A stretch of DNA of 10,606 nucleotides from Saccoglossus kowalevskii (Eukaryota > Hemichordata > Enteropneusta > Harrimaniidae). This document shows positions 1 through 6,679 of this stretch, piece after piece; the first letter of the stretch is position 1; every line of letters begins with the position of its first letter. The notes beneath the pieces were generated by a model, which saw only the letters and a list, made by a program, of their open reading frames with translations, was not told where the DNA came from and searched no databases. The DNA is taken from assembly GCF_000003605.2 (NCBI RefSeq), contig NW_003119430.1, positions 500,221-510,826 of the forward strand, written 5' to 3'. A program made the position numbers and the translations under genes.

Positions 1-215
1 TACTTCATGGTCAATGTCATGTATATATCAGCTAATTTTAACCGTCTGAGCCGATGTGGATTTACCTTCATTATAACATGGATGGATGTATAGTATAAAC
101 TTTTACGGGACATGACCGTCGAGAAATCACACTTTTCGACACAGCCCTTCAATGAAACACCATTGTCTAAAGCTGTTAATCCTATAACCAGCAGGACGGT
201 GTCCGTTTTAGTATA
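1..215 (-). other. Unrecognised open frame, possible partial exon
   Basis: Reading leftward on the minus strand from just after a TAG at 218..216, one frame stays open for about 71 codons to the window edge. It contains a short Cys pair in the string NGVSLKGCVEKCDF, which is vaguely like part of a Ly6/three-finger fold, but I do not recognise the protein. Within it there is a good donor-like site (AAG|GTAAAT, GT at 65..64) and a possible acceptor (TTATAG) near 178, so a real exon could be shorter than the open frame. A 71-codon open frame in AT-rich DNA can occur by chance in a window of this size. No function is assigned. Confidence 0.2.
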
Positions 216-648
216 CTAGTGATCATCAATCTCATGTCTGTGATCTGTTTTTTTTTTGTTAATATTTTTCGAGAAAAAATCCAAATACCTAACACTCAAT
301 TTAGACATTCAGTTTTGTCGACTTTCCACGTGACCAAGAAAATGTTGAGGGAGGTATTTTGCTAAGACATGTTAGTATTGATCACGTGTAGCTGACTGAC
401 GGGGATCATTGCACGTGCATTTTTTTGACACATCTCACCTCGTTATCAGAAATTTTAATTTGAAAACTAAACACGGATAGTAGCAGCTTCTCTTCTTACA
501 CCAATCACGGTTACTTTTATTATGCGCGTATAATGTTTATTGATACAGTGACAAAAGTTGTGTTGTTTTCTGCCTATGTACACTTACTGTTGTCCAGCCA
601 ATTTTTAAACCAACACAAAATAAACTGTAGTCCATTCATAAGTTAGGG
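216..648. other. Gene-free stretch with CACGTG boxes
   Basis: I see no coding signal here on either strand. The stretch holds a T-run at 247-258, three perfect CACGTG hexamers (listed separately) and the string ATCACGGTTACT at 504-515, which recurs as part of a hairpin arm at 817-828. Confidence 0.4.
327..417. promoter_or_regulatory. Cluster of three CACGTG E-boxes
   Basis: Perfect palindromic CACGTG hexamers lie at 327-332, 383-388 and 412-417. This hexamer is the canonical site of bHLH-zip factors such as USF, MYC/MAX and TFE. Three in 91 bp of AT-rich DNA is more than expected by chance, but no promoter, transcription start or gene can be tied to them here. The regulatory role is inference. 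Confidence 0.25.
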
Positions 649-685
649 CACAGTCCCTCAACAATAGATGTGTTGAGGGACTGTG
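649..685. repeat. Perfect 15-bp inverted repeat (hairpin 1)
   Basis: CACAGTCCCTCAACA at 649-663 is followed by a 7-nt loop and its exact reverse complement at 671-685. There is no T-run after it and no gene next to it, so nothing suggests a terminator or processed RNA. It is the first of four perfect inverted repeats in about 320 bp. Confidence 0.9.
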
Positions 686-818
686 GTTAGGGGATATGTT
701 CATGTATATTTACATTCGGAAATTTAGGTAAATTTGATTCTTTACCACGAAATGCAAGGCAAGAACCAACCTTTTACAAACTCGATAGGAAAGATTCAGC
801 CTCAGGCATTACCTTCAT

Positions 819-846
819 CACGGTTACTAAATTTTTAGTAACCGTG
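819..846. repeat. Perfect 13-bp inverted repeat (hairpin 2)
   Basis: CACGGTTACTAAA at 819-831 pairs exactly with TTTAGTAACCGTG at 834-846 across a 2-nt spacer. The left arm also matches the unpaired copy ATCACGGTTACT at 504-515, which suggests that an existing sequence became inverted-duplicated. Confidence 0.9.
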
Positions 847-885
847 CCTTCATGATCCAGGGAAGACTGACAACTGCTTTGTTTG

Positions 886-925
886 ACCATAGACCTTAGA
901 AAACATGTTTTCTAAGGTCTATGGT
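886..925. repeat. Perfect 40-bp palindrome, no spacer (hairpin 3)
   Basis: Bases 886-905 are the exact reverse complement of 906-925, with the centre at ACA|TGT. A 20-bp arm with zero spacer and no mismatch implies recent origin, or an artefact of template switching in sequencing or assembly. Palindromes of this kind tend to be unstable and gather mismatches. Confidence 0.92.
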
Positions 926-945
926 TTGACTGCTATATCAAACCC

Positions 946-969
946 CAGACAACTAATATTAGTTGTCTG
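946..969. repeat. Perfect 24-bp palindrome, no spacer (hairpin 4)
   Basis: CAGACAACTAAT at 946-957 is followed directly by its exact reverse complement at 958-969. It lies 20 bp after hairpin 3. Between the two, GGTTTGA (923-929) and TCAAACC (938-944) form a further short inverted pair, and TCAAACC recurs at 973-979. Confidence 0.9.
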
Positions 970-1226
970 AGATCAAACCATGAAGGTAGAAAAGATGGTC
1001 AAAACAAATATGACAAACTCAAAGCCTAACACTTCGCAACAACAACAGAAACGACTTTTGGTGTGTTTCTTTTTGATTCGATATATACATTGAAGCCATA
1101 AATTATTCCATATTGTTGCATTTTAATACATTATAATGTTATCCAAAAATTTACCAAATAAGTGGAAGAAAAGGCCGACGTTTCAATAAAAAGTCTCTTC
1201 AGATTGTAAACAACCCATGGCAAACT
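970..1226. other. AT-rich spacer with a possible repeat fragment
   Basis: No gene is visible. The segment around 1171-1207, read on the minus strand, contains CTGAAGAGAC followed closely by GAAACGTCGGCC. That combination resembles a motif often seen beside retroelements in invertebrate genomes. The resemblance is from memory and weak, so I do not assign a family. Confidence 0.25.
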
Positions 1227-1544
1227 AGAGGGGGGCAAGGGTTATTTTCGTTCAACGTAATTGCAATATGTTTTTTGTTCGTACAACGTAAATTGAAAAA
1301 TAAATTCCGTAATTCTGCAATCACAGGCTAGACGTACAACGTAATCAATCAAATATTTTTTTCGTACACTGTAAAAATGTGTCATTTTTCTCGGTACGTA
1401 CAAGAATTTACATCAAAAAAAAAATCGTAAAGAATAATCCAGGGAAATTACATTTTAGAAACTGTAAAACGACTAGATGTAAATTGTAAAAATCCCTTTT
1501 TATTTCCCGTAAAACCGTACCAGCTACCCCCTTGCATCCCCTCT
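1227..1544. mobile_element. MITE-like element with CGTACAACGTAA internal repeats
   Basis: The ends are imperfect inverted repeats. The left begins AGAGGGGGGCAAGGG at 1227. The right end, read inward from 1544, is AGAGGGGATGCAAGGGGG. Inside are four diverged direct copies of TTCGTACAACGTAA at 1247-1260, 1278-1291, 1331-1344 and 1361-1374, plus further GTAAA/CGTAA strings to about 1516. There is no open frame of note. A length near 318 bp with inverted ends and no coding capacity fits a non-autonomous DNA transposon. I could not identify a convincing target-site duplication, so the exact ends are uncertain. Confidence 0.5.
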
Positions 1545-1680
1545 GATAAGTAACCAATGCGACAGTGTTTACCAGTACTCCTCAAATCTCAGACTACTGA
1601 TAAAACATTATTTAATTATGATATATGATCTTTTGAAACTCACCAGCAGGCAGATCACTTGCTGTACTGTAACCATGGAG

Positions 1681-1876
1681 CTAGGCTGTCGACAGTCCTC
1701 GGGCCTGATGTAATTGTGTATCCTAGAAATACAAACGCCAAAGCATTTCACGCGAGGAACTTTAGACTTTCTGTCCCGGCGTTCGCAATTTATTCACACC
1801 TATTACGTTTATACGCAATATTTATTAATAATAACAACAGATTAATATTAGGTACGACCGACTGTCGATAGTCTAA
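1681..1876. mobile_element. Short element bounded by GACTGTCGAYAG inverted repeats
   Basis: CTAGGCTGTCGACAGTC at 1681-1697 matches the reverse complement of 1860-1876 at 14 of 17 positions. The roughly 196-bp unit has no recognisable coding content. A small non-autonomous transposon is the simplest reading. No target duplication was confirmed, and the left arm contains its own 10-bp palindrome CTGTCGACAG, which could inflate the similarity. Confidence 0.35.
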
Positions 1877-1904
1877 AAAAAGGCAAAAACGAAATACTAT
1901 ACTG

Positions 1905-1943
1905 CGCAGTGAATGCGAAGTAGTACTACGCATGCGTCAGTGC
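1905..1943. promoter_or_regulatory. GC-rich palindromic patch with NRF1-like site
   Basis: Within about 40 bp there are CTGCGCAG, the 10-bp palindrome GTAGTACTAC (1920-1929) and ACGCATGCGT (1928-1937). The last resembles the palindromic GCGCATGCGC core of an NRF1 site. No downstream gene or start site is recognisable, so a regulatory role is speculative. Confidence 0.2.
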
Positions 1944-2020
1944 ACGGTTAGTTACTGTGGTCAGTGTTATTTTCAGCCTGCGATGCTTGTGACCAGGTTT
2001 GTGGGGGTGGGGTGGGGGTC

Positions 2021-2118
2021 AATTCATCCTAAATCACATTCGTCCCAAGTCGATTCGTCTCACAAGTTAATCGACTCGTGGGACGAATGTGAATTGGGAC
2101 GAATCGACTCGTGGGACC
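2021..2118. repeat. Palindromic array of GGGACGAAT / ATTCGTCCC motifs
   Basis: The motif ATTCGTCCC or a near variant occurs in both orientations at least five times. CACATTCGTCCCA (2035-2047) is exactly inverted at 2078-2090, with the adjoining AGTCGA/TCGACT also paired. AATCGACTCGTGGGAC occurs directly twice, at 2069-2084 and 2102-2117, 33 bp apart. It is a compact tandem and inverted repeat with no coding role visible. Confidence 0.75.
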
Positions 2119-2128
2119 AGGTAGATTA

Positions 2129-2390
2129 GATAGAGCACATATATCCCTGAAAAACAAGGCATTAAAAGGCTGCATCAAAAATAAACCAAATACTGGTACT
2201 CGTTTCGTTATTCCTTTGCTAATTCATCTAAAGATGTTTGATGCAGTAATTAAACCAGTCCTTTTGTACTGTACAGAAATTTGGGTTAAGTGACATAGTT
2301 AAACACACAAAGGATTTCTGCAACTTTGCAGCTTTGGTTTAAAAATACACAACTCAGGTACACAAACTTGGGTATCTAGTGGGATTCAAA
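2129..2390 (+). pseudogene. LINE reverse-transcriptase fragment (C-terminal part)
   Basis: The frame open to the stop at 2291-2293 reads ISLKNKALKGCIK, then about 20 residues later LKMFDAVIKPVLLYCTEIW. This is the familiar segment near the end of non-LTR retrotransposon reverse transcriptases (KALxxLxx ... LKLFDxxVxPILxYGSEIWG), past the catalytic palm. After the stop, the frame starting at 2292 continues with a weaker resemblance (FCNFA ... KYTTQVHKLGY) through a second stop at 2340, so there is probably a frameshift. No catalytic YxDD motif, endonuclease domain or 3' tail is present. The remnant ends exactly where the MITE at 2391 begins, and the GGGACGAAT array abuts its left side. It is a dead fragment, and the clade is not determinable. 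Confidence 0.6.
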
Positions 2391-2594
2391 TACTGTAGAA
2401 TACTTTATTTTTGCTTGGAATTAATTTTTGCTCGTAGGAATGTTTCAGTGAAAATAAAATCCAGCGAATATACCTTTTTTCCTATATTTTACATTCCACT
2501 TGTCAAAAATCAGTGAAAATAAATTCCATACAAAGCACCAAATTTTTTTTTTCAGCGAAAATCAATTCCATCTACAATAAAGTATTTTACATTA
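2391..2594 (-). mobile_element. 204-bp palindromic MITE, TACTGTA family, copy 1
   Basis: The left end TACTGTAGAATACTTTATT is matched by the reverse complement of the right end (TAATGTAAAATACTTTATT), and similarity continues inward for about 40 bp (GGAATTRATTTTYGCT). TA at each edge may be the target duplication. The inner part is made of reiterated AGYGAAAATAAA/TCCAGYGAA strings. The centre is the reverse complement of the centre of the 3544-3747 copy, so I give it the opposite orientation. It is non-coding; an apparent 92-residue frame on the minus strand just beyond it (2865..2587) has no recognisable content. Confidence 0.75.
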
Positions 2595-2915
2595 TTTGAT
2601 GTAAAGAATTTATGTACAACGACGACAAAAGCACAAACCATAAAAATAAACTGAGAACGTACAAAAAATTAAAAACAGATTTTTCATTAGAAGAAATACT
2701 TGCAAATAATAATAAAAAAAAAACTATATCGCTTTGCAGTGACCAAACTGAGGATAAGTGCCAATCACTTTCTGATTGAAATGGACAGATACAATAATGT
2801 ATCAATTTCTGATAGAAAATGTTCAGTTTGAAAATTAAAAATGAGCAACAACTTCTTGCTGTCATGCCAGTTATGCGATAAAGAAAGAGAAAGTTTGTTC
2901 AAAAGGAACAACATC
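2595..2915. other. AT-rich spacer between MITEs
   Basis: I see no gene, hairpin or tandem repeat of note. The minus strand has a chance open frame rich in Leu, Ser and Phe, as expected of A/T-rich DNA. Confidence 0.4.
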
Positions 2916-3121
2916 ACTGTAAAGGGGTTGATTATTCACTGGGTTTTAATTTTGTTTATTTCGCTGACTGGAAAATGCACTAAATTTAAATCCAGTGAAT
3001 AATATTTAGCATAGAACACATTATCTAAATGACAAAACCATGAATTTAAAACCCACTGAATATGCCTGAAATGGTAAATCAGCGAAATTTAAACCTAGTG
3101 AAAATTAGTAATTTTACAGTA
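2916..3121. mobile_element. 206-bp palindromic MITE related to the TACTGTA family
   Basis: The ends are CACTGTAAA (2916) and TTTACAGTA (to 3121). Further in, TTCACTGGGTTTTAATTT is matched by the inverted TTCACTAGGTTTAAATTT, followed by TTTCGCTGA on both sides. The string AAATTTAAAYCCASTGAATA or a close variant occurs four times, once in the opposite orientation. Size, end sequence and internal motif style match the 204-bp copies, but the interior differs, so it is a related subfamily. It has no coding capacity. Confidence 0.65.
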
Positions 3122-3369
3122 TCCATGACAACAAAAACAATGAACAGTTATTAATTAATATTCTAAACAATAAAGATAAAAACATTATAAATGATACGTG
3201 GCAAAACACATCTACCGGCATAACTGTTTTAGAAAGAAAATTTAATTAAAAGTGAAATTCTTGAAACTGCAGCTTCAGAAAATACAAATTAACCAATTTC
3301 TAGGAATTTGAGCGTCTTTTTTTCCCCCTGTATTTATTACTTTATTGTACCTTTCATCAAAACCTCATA

Positions 3370-3495
3370 TACAATACAATAACGATACGATACCATACCA
3401 TACGATACCGTACGGTACGGTACGATACCGCACCGTACGATACCGCACCGCACCGCACCGCACCGCAACGCACTGCACCACAACGCAACAAAACA
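3370..3495. repeat. Degenerate pentanucleotide repeat (TACGR/CACCG)n
   Basis: A 5-nt period runs through the segment, moving from ATACA/ATACC units through TACGG and TACGA to CACCG and CAACG. The composition shifts from AT-rich to GC-rich within one array, so it probably arose by successive unit mutations. A frame of repeating Arg-Cys-Gly-Ala-Val on the minus strand is only a by-product. Confidence 0.85.
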
Positions 3496-3543
3496 CAATG
3501 TATTTTATCTTGTTCTGCATGTAAAGGATTATATAAATTCATC

Positions 3544-3747
3544 TACTGTAAAATGCTTTATTTTAGCTGGAATTAATTTTTGATTAAATAGACATTTTTG
3601 GTGTTTTGTATAGATATTATTTTCACTGATTTTTGATAAGTTGAATGCAAAATATAAGAAAAACGGTATATTTTATTTTTACTGAATTATTCCTTCAGCG
3701 AAAATAGCGAAAATTAACTTCAAGCCAAAATAAAGTATTCTGCAGTA
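3544..3747 (+). mobile_element. 204-bp palindromic MITE, TACTGTA family, copy 2
   Basis: The left end TACTGTAAAATGCTTTATTT pairs with the reverse complement of the right end (TACTGCAGAATACTTTATTT), and similarity extends inward across GGAATTAATTTT. Both edges are TA. Its length equals that of copy 1, and its centre (3600-3690) matches copy 1 in reverse complement, from TTTTGGTG through ATTTTCACTGATTTTTGA to AAAATATA. It is non-coding and lies about 100 bp upstream of the RAG1-like remnant. Confidence 0.8.
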
Positions 3748-3843
3748 GTTGTTATACGTTTACAAGTGTATTTCCAAGGTATTTACCAACAACAGTCATG
3801 AATTAATATATTTTTTTTTTAACTCTGCAGGTAAAATGTGGAC

Positions 3844-4739
3844 ATGGAATTTCACAGAGAACATCTGAAGGAGTTTTGCCGACTCTGCCAGAACCAAAGA
3901 TCATGCATTCCTGGGCGGTCACCAACTAATAAATTAACCAATGAAACGGCAATTTCAAGATTGCTAAACATTGATCTGAAAATAGATGATCCAGAAATCC
4001 ACCCTCCATTCATCTGGTGTGGTGTAGCAAAAAACTAGATCGATGGAAATCAAAGACTCGAAGACTAAAAACAACAAAGTCACCTGTAAATATTGATATA
4101 GGATCATTTGGGAAACAAGGTGATGAACGCAAGATTTGATCCTGGAATACTCAATTGGTCACCATGGATAGTTTCCTCACATCAGTTGCATGTATTGGTA
4201 GGGATATGGGGTTCTCTGTTTTTGAAGAAAACGATTCAGCGCTGCATTAGGCATGGAGATAACTACAGATTTATCCAGCAGTGTGTAGAGATTAATCGTC
4301 ATGAAACTTGGTCAGAAGAGGTGCATGGACGTACTGCAGCAGAGTGTCTTCTCCTGGTTTCAATTCCGAGCATTTTAGGTGCAGAGTCTCTGAAAGAACT
4401 TTTCCAGATAGTGTCAAATGCTACAGTATATGTGTTGGGAACAAGGGGTTTAGTGAACTTTGCGTTAAAAGGTCACCTCAGATCCTTCAGCCTGCCATTT
4501 TCAATGATACTAAATGAGATGTTATCGCTTATGAAGAGGTGAATACCAAATGTAGAGCAATCAGACAAATTAAATGTCAATTAATATCTGAATCAGATTG
4601 CTGTTTGGTATGTAGTCAGTACTGCTCTATACTGTTTACTTTGTCTAAAAGTGCCAGGAGCAACAAAGAACAAAGTTCATCATGTCGTAATGACCATCTC
4701 TCTATGGTGCTCCAAACCAAACGCACATCTGACAGAACG
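3844..4739 (+). pseudogene. Broken transposon gene with RAG1 N-terminal-like zinc motif
   Basis: From ATG 3844 (good context GACATGG, 14 bp after an acceptor-like pyrimidine tract and CAG) the first 64 codons carry FCRLC (C12, C15) and NIDLKIDDPEIHPP (42-55), then C59. The RAG1 N-terminal region has the same order: a CxxC pair, then IDxKxDxxxIHPxxF and a second Cys pair. The frame breaks at about 4020-4035. Another frame continues with CSKKLDRWKSK to a stop at 4137, then MDSFLTSVACIGRDMGF to a stop at 4248. From 4308 the same frame is Cys-rich, with a TGA at 4515 and a CLVC pair (4602-4613) before a MITE scrap at 4740. A rival frame stays open 4108-4542 without motifs I know. RAG1-N-like transposon proteins (N-RAG-TP) are reported from the mollusc Aplysia. 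I see no RAG1 catalytic core. Assigning the part after 4140 to the same gene is inference. Confidence 0.5.
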
Positions 4740-4797
4740 ATGCAAAATATAAGAAAAACGGTATATTCACTGGATTTTATTTTTACTGAATTATTCC
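4740..4797 (+). mobile_element. 58-bp internal fragment of the TACTGTA MITE
   Basis: This segment matches 3645-3693 of MITE copy 2 at all 49 shared bases and differs only by a 9-bp block (TCACTGGAT) that copy 2 lacks. Copy 1 has the corresponding block (TCGCTGGAT in reverse complement), so copy 2 carries a deletion. Neither MITE terminus is present. The fragment truncates the coding resemblance of the preceding pseudogene. Confidence 0.8.
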
Positions 4798-5447
4798 ACC
4801 ACCAAAAAAAAAATTTTGTCGACACAAATACAATTTCAGAAACCTCAGATAGGGACAACCATGTTTCATAAGGTGCTGGCAAATTTCTGCCCAATGTTTA
4901 TCATTTTGTTGAAAACTTTCCTTCAGAAGATTGGGACAAAAAAAGTCGAATGTTTTGAGTAAAAAATAAAAATTGACTCAAATTTTGTCTGTTGGTTCCA
5001 AAATTATGGTTTCTTTCAAGAAATAATGAAAAATACAAGAAAAACAAATTTAAGGTTAGAAAGTTAATCAATCCAATTAAAATCCAATGAATTCTTGTTG
5101 AAAACAGTTTATTGTTCATTTTCTAATGATATCTTCAGTTCTTTATTTGAAAAGTGCATTGCTAACAGCAACGCTATCTCAGCCGAGAGGCTGCTTGTTT
5201 TCCTTCTGACTGCAAGTACAACGACAGTATATACTTGCATATTCAAAGCAAAATTCTAAATAAAGGAATAATTGTTGTATACTTTTAACGACTGGTGGTA
5301 GTTGCTTGGCATTCTGTTCGTGCAATGTATACACAAAATCAGAATGTGCTGCACAACGACCATTGCTTTTTACTTTTGTTGCACATTTTTAGTAATTAGA
5401 AATATTGAAAGGTTTCACTCTATTACATGTATTAAAAAAAATAATCA
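4798..5447. other. AT-rich gene-free stretch
   Basis: I find no supported gene or element. There are short chance frames on the minus strand (4894..4616 and 5119..4901) and a weak inverted pair around 5312-5357 (GGCATTCTGT / CAGAATGTGC). Nothing further can be said. Confidence 0.4.
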
Positions 5448-5669
5448 TTGGTGCAAAATTTGCTAAATGTATGTAATATAGCATTGAATAATTATATAGA
5501 ATCACAATTCATTGCAGAAAAGATAATATCTCCAGTTCTCCAAAGCCATCACTGGCTACTAGATCAAATAAGAATAGATTACAAACTGTTAACCCACAAA
5601 GTTATGAGCCAGTTATGGTACAGTTTGTGTTATTTATTCCTTCCTTTATTCCACCCATGGTATTCATAA
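5448..5669 (+). pseudogene. LINE ORF2 3'-end fragment (HWLP motif region)
   Basis: The open frame reads VQNLL near its start, then PVLQSHHWLLDQIRIDYKLL (5532-5591) followed by THKV. This matches the stretch downstream of the reverse transcriptase domain in CR1/L2/Rex1-like and related non-LTR elements (RVQNxAAR ... ITPVLxxLHWLPxxxRIxyKIL). The usual LHWLP appears as HHWLL, and the region between VQN and PVL has lost the typical residues. The frame ends at a stop with no recognisable 3' UTR. It has no valid ATG start and is a truncated copy. It is a different LINE type from the fragment at 2129. Confidence 0.6.
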
Positions 5670-5684
5670 TGCATTTCTGGCATG

Positions 5685-6134
5685 AAAAATGACGATCAGC
5701 CATCTTGAATCACGTGTGTGTGCAAATATGTTACATGATCTCAGTCCAACCATGTCAACAATATGATTCTAAAAACAGCACTTGTTGAAATCAAAATGGC
5801 CATCAGACAGCCATTTTGAATCAAATCTTGGGAAAAAAATGAATGACATGTGTCCATGCACTGAGATCCAGTTTCGAAATGGCAGAAACGCTTGATTTTG
5901 ATGAATTTTTAGCACTAAAATGGCCACCATTCGGCATCTTGGATCATGAAACGCATTTTAACGCACCACAGTCAATGAGATGTGCTCTAATGAAACTTGC
6001 ATAATTGTGGTGTGTTTAGAAAAACAAAAAAACACTAGTTACTAGGTTCAAGTTTTATTTTGAAAAAACCTAATTTACATTTCAGCATGCTTATACCGAC
6101 ATGAAAAATGGCTACCATTAATGGCATAAATGAA
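5685..6134. repeat. Degenerate array of AAAATGGC...GCCATCTTGAATCA units
   Basis: Four diverged copies of a roughly 30-bp core begin near 5685, 5791, 5917 and 6103. The second is the clearest: TCAAAATGGC (5791-5800) inverts exactly to GCCATTTTGA (5810-5819). Sequence after each core shares short strings such as CTGAGAT/ATGAGAT, so the real unit is probably about 105-190 bp. This resembles common non-coding interspersed repeats of marine invertebrates. It has no coding signal. Confidence 0.55.
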
Positions 6135-6679
6135 TACAGGAATAGAAACATTATCAACTGAATGCTACTTCTCTTAAACTTCCAAATGTGGCAGTTTATT
6201 AGAATTAATATCTCTGAGTATACTATAACTTATCACCATGAAGAAACGTACAGTAAACTGTTAATAACCATTTTCCCTCCCTTACAAGATTCTATGCTAA
6301 GCATGAAATTTAAGGTGAAAACATGACAAACAAAGATAACAATGTCTTAGTGACATCAAAACATTGCATGGGAATAATGTACTATGCACATTTAATGAGA
6401 AATTCAAGTTTGAAATCAAATTATTTAATATTTGTGCCAGACGTTTTGTCTGTGCCTTTTTACGCAATAGATGAGATCTTACAGTAAATGGAAATCACTT
6501 ATTTAAGAACGGCCATTAATAAATAAACATTTGTTGTTATGTGAGCCGTCCACATACACATGCACAGTTCTGACGATAGCGTTACTCCGATTAAGGACCC
6601 TGGGGTTCAATAGTACTAGTATATTGTGATTTACCCTAAGTTTAGGTTATGGTAACCTGTTCATTTTAGAAAAGAAACA
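6135..6679. other. AT-rich gene-free stretch
   Basis: I see no coding or repeat structure that I can support. A GC-richer patch near 6541-6606 is unremarkable, and no splice-bounded open frame was noticed. Confidence 0.4.

Noticed and set aside
649-969. CRISPR array or microRNA cluster
   Set aside because: The hairpins have unrelated sequences and no repeated spacer pattern. Two have no loop, which does not suit a microRNA precursor, and the window is eukaryotic.
1659-2129. Plus-strand open frames at 1659-1871 and 1932-2129
   Set aside because: They run through the short inverted-repeat element and the GGGACGAAT array and have no conserved motifs.
2587-2865. 92-codon minus-strand open frame
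   Set aside because: It has low-complexity Leu/Ser/Phe content in AT-rich DNA between MITEs and no motif.
3357-3542. 61-residue minus-strand frame rich in Arg-Cys-Gly-Ala-Val
   Set aside because: It is a direct translation of the pentanucleotide repeat and has no other protein features.
6601-6660. Telomere-like CCCTAA/TTAGG strings
   Set aside because: There is only one unit in each direction, not a tandem run.
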